Source of the DNA: RYN-230 sp963717125
GTDB taxonomy: Bacteria; Actinomycetota; Actinomycetes; Streptosporangiales; Streptosporangiaceae
Length of the DNA: 64,000 nt
NCBI GenBank assembly: GCA_963717125.1
Contig: CAVQVG010000008.1
Span: 1 to 64,000 of the forward strand
Direction of reading: 5' to 3'
The translations under genes were made by a program, and so were the position numbers. The notes below the pieces were generated by a model that was not told the origin of the DNA, did no database searches, and was given only the letters and a program-made list of their open reading frames with translations. This document shows positions 50,292 to 58,474 of the stretch, piece by piece; position 1 is the first letter of the stretch, and the number at the start of each line of letters is the position of its first letter.

Positions 50292-50986
50292 TCCAGGCCG
50301 TCGGCGTGGTGATACCCGCGCACAACGAAGAGGATTTGCTGCCCTCCTGCCTGGCCGCCATGCGGCTGGCGACCAGGAGCCTGCACCGGATAACGATCCA
50401 CCTCATAGTCGTCGCCGACGCATGCACCGACCGGACCGCCGAGCGCGCCCGGCGAGCCGGGGTGGTTGTACGGGAGATCCAGGCCCGGTGCGTCGGCGCG
50501 GCGCGTCGCACGGGCATGCGCGAGGTGCTCCGCCGGACACGGCACCTTGATCCGAGTGCAGTCTGGCTGGCGACCACCGACGCCGACACGCTTGTCTCCC
50601 CAGAGTGGCTCGGCCAGCATCTGTACTACGCCGCCGAGGGCTGGGACGCCGTCGTCGGCACTGTGACAGTCGCCGACTGGGCCGAGCACCCGTCCGGGCT
50701 GCCCTCCCTCTTTCACCAGCGCTACCGCACCGCGAGCCCGGGAGCCCACCCGCACGTGCACGGGGCCAACCTTGGATTCAGTGCGAGTGCCTACCTCGCG
50801 GTCGGCGGCTTCCAACCCAGTCCCACCGCCGAGGACCACGCCCTCGTAGCCTCCCTCACCGCTGCGGGCCGCCGGATCCTGCGCACCACCGAGATCAGCG
50901 TGCTGACCTCAGCCCGGCGGCAGGCACGCGCACCACATGGCTTCAGCCACCTGCTGTCCACCCTGGGGGGCGCCGCCCAGGGGTGA
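50288..50986 (+). CDS. GT2-family glycosyltransferase
   Basis: A 232-residue GT-A glycosyltransferase. VGVVIPAHNEEDLLPSCLAA is the nucleotide-binding start, WLATTDADTLVSPEWLGQHL contains the DxD, and HGANLGFSASAYLAVGGFQP and TAEDHALVASL form the acceptor end. No membrane helix. It is the last gene of the coupled run and a hairpin follows at 51046. Confidence 0.8.
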   Translation: MIQAVGVVIPAHNEEDLLPSCLAAMRLATRSLHRITIHLIVVADACTDRTAERARRAGVVVREIQARCVGAARRTGMREVLRRTRHLDPSAVWLATTDADTLVSPEWLGQHLYYAAEGWDAVVGTVTVADWAEHPSGLPSLFHQRYRTASPGAHPHVHGANLGFSASAYLAVGGFQPSPTAEDHALVASLTAAGRRILRTTEISVLTSARRQARAPHGFSHLLSTLGGAAQG

Positions 50987-51045
50987 GCGGGTAACCGTGT
51001 TTGCCGTGGGAAAGGCCGGGAAGCTGCCAGCTAGGAAACAGTTAT

Positions 51046-51074
51046 GGCGCCGGCCCGGGCCCCGGGTCGGCGCC
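51046..51074 (+). terminator. GC-rich hairpin after the GT2 operon
   Basis: GGCGCCGGCCCGGG pairs with CCCGGGTCGGCGCC (one G-T), leaving a very tight tip. TTT follows at 51078-51080. It lies just before the ribosome site of the 51095 gene and so can act as terminator or as partial attenuator. Confidence 0.55.
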
Positions 51075-51094
51075 TGCTTTCTGAGGAGGAAGCC

Positions 51095-51403
51095 ATGCCT
51101 GGTGCTGTCATCGCCAACTGGCCGATCGCCCTGCTCATCATCGCGCTAATCGTGGGCGTGCCGCTGTGGCTGACTTTCCGGCGCAGGCACGTAAGCCCGG
51201 ACTACCGCGACGCCCGCGCCCACTACCAGGCCAAAACATCTGGCTCGGCGGCCGCTCAGACCGGGGAATACGTTCCGGCCGACCGGGTCAACGCGCTGGA
51301 CGGGCTGACCGTCCCGCACCAGTCTCGCAAGGCCGCAGACAACGGCCCGGCAGCTCACCAGCACGCCAGCCAGGAACAAGTACGCACAGGTGAAGACGAA
51401 TGA
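51095..51403 (+). CDS. Small single-pass membrane protein
   Basis: A 102-residue protein from ATG 51095 after GAGGAGGAAG. One helix near the start (PIALLIIALIVGVPLWLTFR) is followed by a basic anchor and a polar, unstructured tail ending SQEQVRTGEDE. Coupled (ATGA) to the next small membrane gene. Unrecognised. Confidence 0.6.
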   Translation: MPGAVIANWPIALLIIALIVGVPLWLTFRRRHVSPDYRDARAHYQAKTSGSAAAQTGEYVPADRVNALDGLTVPHQSRKAADNGPAAHQHASQEQVRTGEDE

Positions 51404-51657
51404 CCGGAACGTGGCTGGCCGGGATCCTCATCATTGCCGCTGTGGTCGTGGCGGGACTGGTGATCTGGCTGGGGCTGGTGTTCTGGGCCGGCAAGCATCC
51501 GTACTTCAAGCATCCCACGCCAGACCAGCAGCCTGGTGACGTGCGGGGCGGCAGATTCTTGGGGGAAGGGCGCGCAGGCAGGCAATGGCATGGGGCGAAC
51601 CGGAGCCCGCTGACCGCCCTGGATAGCCATCCTCGGCCTGCCACTGGCCGAGATTAA
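51400..51657 (+). CDS. Small single-pass membrane protein, second of a pair
   Basis: An 85-residue protein with one N-terminal helix (LAGILIIAAVVVAGLVIWLG), LVFWAGKHPYFKHPTPDQQP, and a polar tail. Its start overlaps the preceding stop, and its end overlaps a remnant on the other strand by four bases. Unrecognised; probably acts with its neighbour at the membrane. Confidence 0.6.
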   Translation: MTGTWLAGILIIAAVVVAGLVIWLGLVFWAGKHPYFKHPTPDQQPGDVRGGRFLGEGRAGRQWHGANRSPLTALDSHPRPATGRD

Positions 51658-51755
51658 CGCCCGAGTGCCCGCTGCAGCTGAGCTTTGTTCATCGACGACC
51701 GACCATCCACCTTCTCGTACTGCCGTTCCCGTTTCGGGCTGGATCCACGTGGCAT
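51654..51755 (-). pseudogene. Plasmid-stabilisation-type protein with large internal deletion
   Basis: ATG 51755, with GGAAGG upstream, encodes 33 residues: MPRGSSPKRERQYEK, then VDGRSSMNKAQLQRALGR. The first part is the N-terminus and the second the C-terminus (Rho-N-like end) of the actinobacterial family annotated as plasmid stabilisation protein, normally about 100-140 residues. The middle is gone and the two ends are joined in frame. The ribosome site is intact, so a micro-product may still be made. Confidence 0.55.
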
Positions 51756-52008
51756 GCTGGCTACCTTCCTTCTGGGATTCTCGCGGCGTCATCCTGATGC
51801 TCAGCTTGGCTGCCCGGCCTGAACCATCCGAAACGGCCATTGGGTCCCCAGTGATCAGCGGCGACGGCCTTGGCCAGTACGCCGGATCCGGCCCGGGAAT
51901 CTGCCCGGTATTCCGCTCCGCTGACACGCCCGGACAGACCACCCGTGTTAGTGGGTACAGCTGCAAGGCAATCCTCCCCTGATCGCGGGGAAACTGAAGC
52001 GAGGAGAT

Positions 52009-52101
52009 ATGGCGACTAAGAAGCAGACGGCCACGCTCATGATCGCTCCGGCTGACCGTCAGCGGAGCAGGCCGCAGGTACGGGCCCCAGGGATACCGTG
52101 A
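52009..52101 (+). other. Short ORF with strong ribosome site (30 aa)
   Basis: GAGGAG followed by ATG 52009 encodes MATKKQTATLMIAPADRQRS and ten more residues, overlapping the 3' end of the antiporter remnant on the other strand. It may be the stub of a truncated gene. The 250 bases before it (51756-52008) hold no gene I can support. Confidence 0.25.
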
Positions 52102-52924
52102 TGTCGCCAGCCAGCGGTACCGGCGTACTGGTGTGGGTGACCGCAGCGAGCTGACCGTCCGCGCGCACGACGAAGAGCAGATCGTGCCCGGCGGGCAGCT
52201 CGTTTCCGGTCCTCTGGACGACGATTCGTGCGCCGTCGTGGTACCGGTCGCTGACCGCCAACCGGGTCAGGCCGTCACCGAACAGGATCTCCCCGTTGGC
52301 ATAGGGAGCGACCACCCCGTGGCTGCGCAGCGGTGGTGCGAGCCGGTAGACACGGCCCTCGGTGCTGCCGGCCAGCAGCACCGAGGCGAGTGCGTTGAAG
52401 TCGTCCTCGTCCGTGAGCAGGAACACGGCGGTGATCTCCTCGAGCCGCGCGCCACGCCCGGTGGCCGCGGCCAGCAGCTCACCGGGGGCCAGTTCGAGCC
52501 CGGCCTGGCGCACCTGCTGCCGCTGCTCATCCAGGCCCGCCCACATCAGCACCTCCAGGCCCGCGGACTGCAGCGCCCGCCCGAGGTCGATGACCCAGCG
52601 CTCGCCGCCGACCAGCAGCGGCCGGGTGCGGTCCGGCCGCCCCACGCGCAGCCGCCGGGCCACGGGCGCCGCGGTCAGGCCGTACAGGGTGACCGTCGCC
52701 ACGATCACGAGGAACGTGACGGCCACCGACAGGGACACCAGCGGCTCGAAGGCGGGCCCGAGCAGTCGCTCCGGGTTGACGTCGGTGGTCAGCGCACCCG
52801 CGATAAAACCGGCGGGCAGCAGCACGATGATCGCGGGGATGCGCAACTTGCCCGCCAGTACCTGGGCGCCGACCGCGAGAACGAGAATCAGGCCTACGCC
52901 GGTCAGGATCTGGTTGGTCGTCAC
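52037..52924 (-). pseudogene. Na+/H+ antiporter with the transport core deleted in frame
   Basis: 295 residues from GTG 52924 (GGAGAG upstream). Residues 1-70 are the first helices of a CPA1/NhaP-type antiporter (TGVGLILVLAVGAQVLAGKL, RIPAIIVLLPAGFIAGALTT, FEPLVSLSVAV). The chain then jumps to TFLVIVATVTLYGLTAAPVA, normally the last helix, and to a C-terminal TrkA-like regulatory part (WVIDLGRALQSAGLEVLMWA, AVFLLTDEDDFNALASVLLA). About 300 residues containing the ion-binding core are missing at about 52715. It cannot transport ions. It may be a dead gene or, less likely, a surviving regulatory protein. Confidence 0.65.
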
Positions 52925-53118
52925 GCCGCTCTCCGGGGCTGGAGGCCAAGCTCCGCTCGTCGAACCGTTCAGCTGCGATGGCGGGCGTGCGGCCTTCACC
53001 GAGCGCCCAGGTTACCTGGAGGTAATATTCAGTTAAGGGTCAGGTCCGCGGGTGATGCTTCGTATGGTTCATTCTGGGCTTCGCCGAGAGGCCAGCCTGG
53101 GACGCGCCCGAGAGCGCG

Positions 53119-53165
53119 CCCCGCCGGCTGTCCCCTTCCCCCGAGGGCCCCACACGCCGGCGGGG
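53119..53165 (-). terminator. Hairpin downstream of the GH15 gene
   Basis: CCCCGCCGG (53119-53127) and CCGGCGGGG (53157-53165) are exact complements around a 29-base loop, 38 bases after the GH15 stop. A smaller CCC-CGA-GGG hairpin nests inside. Confidence 0.45.
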
Positions 53166-53202
53166 TGCTTCGCCACGCAACCAGCCGCCCGGGTTCCGCC
53201 GA

Positions 53203-55080
53203 TCACCCGAAGGAAGCAGCGTGGTTAGGCTCCTGCTCGGACTCGATGAGCCGCGAGACGGCTTCGATGAGGGCCAGGTGGGTGAACGCCTGCGGGAAGT
53301 TCCCCATATGCTCGCCGGTGCTGGTGTCGATCTCCTCCGCGTACAGCTGCAGTGGCCCGGCGAACGACAGCAGTTTCTGGCACAGAGCGCGGGCCCGTTC
53401 GGTCTCCCCGATCATGGCCAGCGTGGTCACCAGCCAGAAGGAGCAGATGGTGAACGTGCCCTCCTTGCCCTCGAACCCGGTGTCGGTTCCCTCGACCTTG
53501 TAGCGCAGGACCAGGCCGTCGTCGGTCAGCTCGTCGGCGATGGCCAGCACGGTGTCCCGGATGCGCTTGTCGTCGGGGGGCAGGAATCCCATGATGGGCA
53601 GGAGCAGCAGCGAGGCGTCGAGGTCGTCGGTGTCATAGGCCTGGCGGAACACGCCCCGCTCGGACACGCCTTTGTCCAGGATCTCAGCCTTGATCTCATC
53701 GGCGCCGGCCCGCCAGCGCTTGGCGCGGTCGGGCTCGCCCCGTTCCTCGGCGAGGTCGGCGCCACGCGAGACCGCGACCCAGCACATCACCTTGGAGGCC
53801 GTGAACTGCTTGGGGTCGCCGCGGACCTCCCAGATGCCCTGGTCGGGCTCCTGCCAGTGCTCCAGGGCGGCTTCGACGAAGGTGGCGAGCCCTTCCCACA
53901 CGGGGGCCACGATCATGCCGGCGCCGGTGTGGAACTGGACGTCGAGGGCGTCGAGGATCATTCCCCAGACGTCGTGCTGCTGCTGGTTCCAGGCACCGTT
54001 GCCGACCCGGACCGGGCGGGCGCCGCGGTAGCCGGAGAGGTGGTTGAGGGTGTGCTCGGTGAGGTCGCGTTCCCCGCCGATGCCGTACATGATCTGCAGT
54101 TCGGGCTTGCGGTGCAGGTCTCCCCCCGTGACTGCGTCGAGGACGAAGCCCCAGTACTCGATCGCTTCCCAGTCGAATCCGAGGCGGTAGAGCGAGCGGA
54201 GCATGAACGCCGAGTCGCGGATCCAGGTGAAGCGGTAGTCCCAGTTGCGGGCCCCGCCCCAGGTTTCCGGCAGCGAGGTGGTCGAGGCGGCCATGATGGC
54301 GCCGGTGGGGGCGTAGCTGAGCCCCTTCAGGGTCAGCGCGCTGCGGTCCAGGTAGGTCTTCCACGGATGGTCGGGGATCTTGGCTGAGCTCAGCCAGTCA
54401 CGCCAGAAGTCGACGGTGCAGTTCAGCGTGCGCATCGCCTCGTCCTGGCTGGCAGGAACCTGGCCGTCGCCCCAGGACAGCGCGACGTAGGCTGACTGTC
54501 CCGCAGCGAGGGTGGTGCGGCCGTAGCAGCGGGCGCCGAGGACGCCGAGCGGGACGGTGCCGCTCACTTCAAGCTTCAGGTCTCCTTCGGAGGGGGTGAG
54601 GATCATCGCGTCGTAGCTGTCGCCCTTGTAGCTCCACGTGCCACCGGCCCGGCCGTAGTCAAACAGCGGACCGCAGTTCACGGCGATCTCGACCCGGCCG
54701 CTGATGCACGTGGCGATCCGGACCAGCGCGCCGACGGCGCCAAAGTCAGCCGGCGCCCGGTGGTAGTCCGGCCGCCGTCCCTCGTGCTGGACCGGACCCA
54801 TGGCCAGGAAGTCCTGGACGACCATCCATCCGGTGGGCGTCTGCCAGGTCGTTTCCAGCACCATGGTGCCCGGTACGTACCGGCGATGCTGGGGGACGAG
54901 CGTATTGCCGGGACCGAACCGGAACAAGCCGGCCGCCCGGTCCAGCAGCGCCCCGAAGACACTCGGGGAGTCGGGCCGCGGCAGGCACAGCCATTCGACT
55001 GAGCCGTCCGGCGCGACCAGGCAGTTCTGCTCGCAATTCGACAGGAACCCGTAATCGGCGATCGGCGGGAAGGTGCTCAT
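53203..55080 (-). CDS. GH15-family glycoside hydrolase (trehalase/glucoamylase-like)
   Basis: A 625-residue intracellular GH15 enzyme. The N-terminal beta domain opens PPIADYGFLSNCEQNCLVAP. The (alpha/alpha)6 barrel carries WGGARNWDYRFTWIRDSAFM, IEYWGFVLDAVTGGDLHRKP, LQIMYGIGGERDLTEHTLNH and EGTFTICSFWLVTTLAMIGE, with the catalytic Glu pair in the barrel. This form is typical of actinobacterial trehalases and related alpha-glucosidases; the substrate is not fixed. A second, degraded copy lies at 8050. The GMC oxidoreductase gene lies 76 bases upstream on the same strand. Confidence 0.85.
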   Translation of the reverse strand: MSTFPPIADYGFLSNCEQNCLVAPDGSVEWLCLPRPDSPSVFGALLDRAAGLFRFGPGNTLVPQHRRYVPGTMVLETTWQTPTGWMVVQDFLAMGPVQHEGRRPDYHRAPADFGAVGALVRIATCISGRVEIAVNCGPLFDYGRAGGTWSYKGDSYDAMILTPSEGDLKLEVSGTVPLGVLGARCYGRTTLAAGQSAYVALSWGDGQVPASQDEAMRTLNCTVDFWRDWLSSAKIPDHPWKTYLDRSALTLKGLSYAPTGAIMAASTTSLPETWGGARNWDYRFTWIRDSAFMLRSLYRLGFDWEAIEYWGFVLDAVTGGDLHRKPELQIMYGIGGERDLTEHTLNHLSGYRGARPVRVGNGAWNQQQHDVWGMILDALDVQFHTGAGMIVAPVWEGLATFVEAALEHWQEPDQGIWEVRGDPKQFTASKVMCWVAVSRGADLAEERGEPDRAKRWRAGADEIKAEILDKGVSERGVFRQAYDTDDLDASLLLLPIMGFLPPDDKRIRDTVLAIADELTDDGLVLRYKVEGTDTGFEGKEGTFTICSFWLVTTLAMIGETERARALCQKLLSFAGPLQLYAEEIDTSTGEHMGNFPQAFTHLALIEAVSRLIESEQEPNHAASFG

Positions 55081-55156
55081 CGTCTGAGGCCTTTCTCAGT
55101 CGGAATTGAAATGTCTGCCACCGGGCCGTCGTCGCATGGCCCATGCCGGGGCACGG

Positions 55157-56710
55157 TCATGCCATCCGGCTCAGCAGGTGCTCGCCGACGCGGATCGCGT
55201 TGGCCATGGCGGTGAGCGCCGGGTTCACGGCCCCGATGCTCGGGAAGAAGCTCGTGTCAACGACGTACAGGTTGTCAACCTCGTGTGCCCGGCAGTTGAC
55301 GTCCAGCACCGAGGTGGCCGGATCGGCGCCGAAGCGGCACGTGCCCGACTGGTGGGCGACCCCCGCGACGGGCACGTCCATGCTCGCGTAGAAGTTCTTG
55401 GCCAAGACGTGATGGGCGGCGATCCCGATGTGGTTCAGGACCTTCCTGAGCTCCTGGTACAGCCCGTCCGCCTCGGTGTCGTTGGTGGGCTGGTAGGCGA
55501 GGTGTACCTGCCCGTCCCGGTCAACGGTGACCCGGTTGCCCGGCTTGGGGAGGTCCTCGGTGGTCAGCCAGAAGTCAACGGCGTGCCGGGCGACCTCCTC
55601 CAGGCTCCACCGGGGAGCCAGCTTGGTGAGCTTAGGCTCCTCGCCCTTCATGGCCAGGGCGTTGGACTTCCCGAGCATCTGGATATTGCCCAGCGGCCAC
55701 TCGCGGCCGTTCCCCGCGAGGTAGAAGTCGTTCAGCCCGAGCGTCTTCTGGAACACCGTGTCGTTGCGCTCCTTGTCGAGCGCCACAATGGCCTTGCTGT
55801 TGTGGTACATGTAGTTGCGGCCGACCTGGTCGGAGCCGTTGGCGAGGCCGCCCGGGTGCTGGTCGGAGGCGGACCGGAGCAGGATCTTGGCGCTGTTGGC
55901 CGCGCCGGCCGAGACCACCACGACGTCGCCCTGGTAGAACTCCCGGTTGCCGTTGCGGCTGACCTGCACGCGGCTGACCGTCCGGCCGGACGGGTCGGTC
56001 TCCAGGCGCTCCACCTCAGCATTCACCAGCAGGGTCACGTTCGGCTGGTCGATCAGCGGGCGCACGGCGATGAGGTCGGCGTCGGACTTGGCGTGCACGA
56101 GACACGGGTAGCCGTCACAGGTGGCGCAGCGGATGCACGCACTCAGCGGCCGGTCGGCCTCGTTCAGCAGGATGCCGGCCGGCGCGTGGAATGGGTGGTA
56201 GCCGCCCGCCGCCAGCGCGTCGGAGATCTGCTGGACCCGCGGCTCGTGCGAGACCGCGGGCCACGGGTACTCCTTGGAGCAGTGGCCCTCGGTCGGGTCC
56301 TCGCCGTGCGCGCCGTGGACCTGGTACAGCCACTCGGCCTTCGTGTACCACGGCTCGAATTCGTCGTAGCTCAGCGGCCAGGCCGGCGACAGGCCGTCGG
56401 CGTGCTTGATCTCGCCGAAGTCCTCGGGGCGCAGCCGGTACAGCGCGGCCCCGTACAGCTTGGTGGCCCCGCCGACGTAGTAATGCACCTGTGGTTTGAA
56501 CGCCTTGCCGTCGGCGTCGAACCAGGTGTCCGGTGAGATGTATCTCCCGTCCACGAACACCGCGCCGGGATCCCAGTTCTCGACCTCGCGCGGCAGGAAG
56601 TCGCCCCGCTCCAGCAGGAGGATTCGCTTGCCCGACGGGGCCAGGGTGTGTGCTAGCGTGCCACCCCCCGCGCCGCTGCCAACAATGATCACGTCATAGT
56701 TTTCTGCCAC
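55157..56710 (-). CDS. GMC-family FAD oxidoreductase
   Basis: A 517-residue GMC oxidoreductase. FAD motif: DVIIVGSGAGGGTLAHTLAP. VHYYVGGATKLYGAALYRLR is the PS00623-like region. A Cys-rich stretch, CIRCATCDGYPCLVHAKSDA, could hold a small metal or disulfide site. HQSGTCRFGADPATSVLDVN, then SFFPSIGAVNPALTAMANAI, is the C-terminal FAD and active-site block with the catalytic His and Asn. It oxidises a sugar or alcohol. The gene is co-oriented with GH15, so a role on the released sugar is possible. Confidence 0.85.
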   Translation of the reverse strand: MAENYDVIIVGSGAGGGTLAHTLAPSGKRILLLERGDFLPREVENWDPGAVFVDGRYISPDTWFDADGKAFKPQVHYYVGGATKLYGAALYRLRPEDFGEIKHADGLSPAWPLSYDEFEPWYTKAEWLYQVHGAHGEDPTEGHCSKEYPWPAVSHEPRVQQISDALAAGGYHPFHAPAGILLNEADRPLSACIRCATCDGYPCLVHAKSDADLIAVRPLIDQPNVTLLVNAEVERLETDPSGRTVSRVQVSRNGNREFYQGDVVVVSAGAANSAKILLRSASDQHPGGLANGSDQVGRNYMYHNSKAIVALDKERNDTVFQKTLGLNDFYLAGNGREWPLGNIQMLGKSNALAMKGEEPKLTKLAPRWSLEEVARHAVDFWLTTEDLPKPGNRVTVDRDGQVHLAYQPTNDTEADGLYQELRKVLNHIGIAAHHVLAKNFYASMDVPVAGVAHQSGTCRFGADPATSVLDVNCRAHEVDNLYVVDTSFFPSIGAVNPALTAMANAIRVGEHLLSRMA

Positions 56711-56856
56711 AAGACGGACTGTGCCGGGCTAGGGTGTGCGGCGCATCACACCTCGAGGGTGACTGCTGAGCGGGCAGGCGACGGCGGCCTGCGGGACCGC
56801 CTCACCCGAACCGGGTGATCCCGATGCCGGACAATTCGCCTACGTTGCCCCGGGTA

Positions 56857-57009
56857 ATGAGCGAAGACCTGCCCACCTGGCGGGACACACCCGCGAAGCA
56901 GTCGATCGTAGAGTTCGCCGCCGCCGTGACCGATCGCGGCTCTCTTGATTTCGCCCCAGAGCCGGTAACCACCCCCGAGGGGCGATGCCCGGTTACTTCC
57001 GGGCCGTGA
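56857..57009 (+). pseudogene. HAD hydrolase N-terminal fragment
   Basis: ATG 56857 encodes MSEDLPTWRDTPAKQSIVEF, AAAVTDRGSLDF. This corresponds to the segment just before the FDNDGT motif in the intact HAD gene at 296-1138 (LPSWRDGSARRSVIAFLQGI). The frame then leaves the family (APEPVTTPEGRCPVTSGP) and stops before the catalytic motif. It is a truncated paralogue. Confidence 0.6.
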
Positions 57010-57081
57010 CAGTAAGAATCAACGATTACCGTCCGGGATGGTGCCATGCGTTCCGAGGACCTCGTGGACCCGGGGGAGTAG

Positions 57082-58467
57082 ATGACGAACGTCAACCTCG
57101 CTAGGTGGCAGTTCGCGTTTGTGACCATCAACCACTTCTTTTTCGTGCCGGTCACGATCGGCCTGGCCTTCCTCACCGCGCTGCTGCAGACCGCGTGGTA
57201 CCGCACTCACCGCGACGAGTACCTGCGGCTGACCCGGTTCTTCGGCGTGCTGCTGGTCATCAACGTGGCGATCGGCGTAGTGACCGGCCTGGTCCAGGAG
57301 TTCCAGTTCGGGATGAACTGGTCGGCGTACTCGCGGCTGGTCGGCAACGTCTTCGGCGCCCCCCTGGCGATGGAGGGACTGGCTGCCTTCTTCCTGGAAT
57401 CCACGTTCCTCGGCCTGTGGCTGTTCGGCTGGGACCGGCTGTCCCGGCGGGTGCACCTGCTGACCATATGGCTGGTCGCGCTAGGCAGCGTCCTGTCGGC
57501 CGCGTTCATCATGGCGGCCAACTCATGGATGCAGCATCCCGTTGGCTACAAGATGGTGAACGGCAAGCCGCAGCTCAACGACATCTGGGCGGTGCTGACC
57601 AACCAGGTGTTCGTCTGGGGATACTCGAAGGTCCTGCTGGCCTCGCTGGTTACGGGCGCCGTGGTCATGCTGGCGGTCTCCGCGTGGCAGTTGCGGCACG
57701 GTAGTGCCCCCGAGGTGTTCACCCGGTCGGCCCGGCTCGCGCTCATCGTCCTCGTCCCGGCGATCCTGTTCACCATGCTGGTGGGCGATGAGCTCGGGGT
57801 GATCGAGGCCAAGTACCAGCCGATGAAGATCGCGGCCGCCGAGGCCCAGTGGAGCACCTGCCAGCCGTGCTCGTTCTCGCTGTTCCAGATCGGCGGCGGC
57901 AACCAGGACCAGACGCCGACTCAGATCCTGGAAATCCCGCACCTGCTGTCGCTGCTGGCCACCAACCACTGGAACGGCAAGGTGATCGGCCTCAACCCGC
58001 TCCAGTCGCAGTACTCGAGCAAATACGGGCCCGGCTATTACGTGCCGAACGTGTTTATCCAGTACTGGTCCATGCGGGTGATGGCCTATGTCGGGGTCCT
58101 GGTCTTGCTACTCGGGCTGTACGGGCTCTGGCTACTCCGGCGTAAAAAACTTGCGACGTCCCGCCGGTTCCTATGGGTGGCGATCTGGGCCGCGGTGCTG
58201 CCTTTCCTGATGAACACGGCCGGCTGGCTGTTGACTGAGAGCGGCCGGCAGCCGTGGATCGTGCAGGGCATCATGCTGACCAAGAACGGGATCTCGTCGT
58301 CGGTCAGTGCCACGTCCATCGTGATCAGCTTGACGATTTTCGTCCTGCTGTACGGCATCCTGGCCACGGTCAACTTCATGCTGATGCTCAAGTACTCACG
58401 CCAGCAACTCCCGCCCGCGCGCGCCGAGGCCGAGGTGGACGCGCCCGTGCCGGCCGTCCAGTATTGA
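57082..58467 (+). CDS. cydA: Cytochrome bd ubiquinol oxidase subunit I
   Basis: A 461-residue CydA. RWQFAFVTINHFFFVPVTIG contains the N-terminal haem-ligand His. EFQFGMNWSAYSRLVGNVFG and LAMEGLAAFFLESTFLGLWL carry the conserved Glu residues. IQYWSMRVMAYVGVLVLLLG supplies the Met ligand, and ESGRQPWIV ends the core. The Q-loop is of the short type. It reduces oxygen to water with quinol at the membrane. GGGGGAG precedes ATG 57082. First gene of a cydA-cydB-zwf-like-ndh operon. Confidence 0.9.
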   Translation: MTNVNLARWQFAFVTINHFFFVPVTIGLAFLTALLQTAWYRTHRDEYLRLTRFFGVLLVINVAIGVVTGLVQEFQFGMNWSAYSRLVGNVFGAPLAMEGLAAFFLESTFLGLWLFGWDRLSRRVHLLTIWLVALGSVLSAAFIMAANSWMQHPVGYKMVNGKPQLNDIWAVLTNQVFVWGYSKVLLASLVTGAVVMLAVSAWQLRHGSAPEVFTRSARLALIVLVPAILFTMLVGDELGVIEAKYQPMKIAAAEAQWSTCQPCSFSLFQIGGGNQDQTPTQILEIPHLLSLLATNHWNGKVIGLNPLQSQYSSKYGPGYYVPNVFIQYWSMRVMAYVGVLVLLLGLYGLWLLRRKKLATSRRFLWVAIWAAVLPFLMNTAGWLLTESGRQPWIVQGIMLTKNGISSSVSATSIVISLTIFVLLYGILATVNFMLMLKYSRQQLPPARAEAEVDAPVPAVQY

Positions 58468-58474
58468 GGTTCCG

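Noticed and set aside
51665..51982. A 105-residue plus-strand frame
   Set aside because: It has no family pattern and no ribosome site, and the minus-strand stabilisation-type remnant explains part of the stretch.
53221..54387. A 388-residue plus-strand frame across GH15
   Set aside because: It is antisense to conserved GH15 blocks and has no family features.
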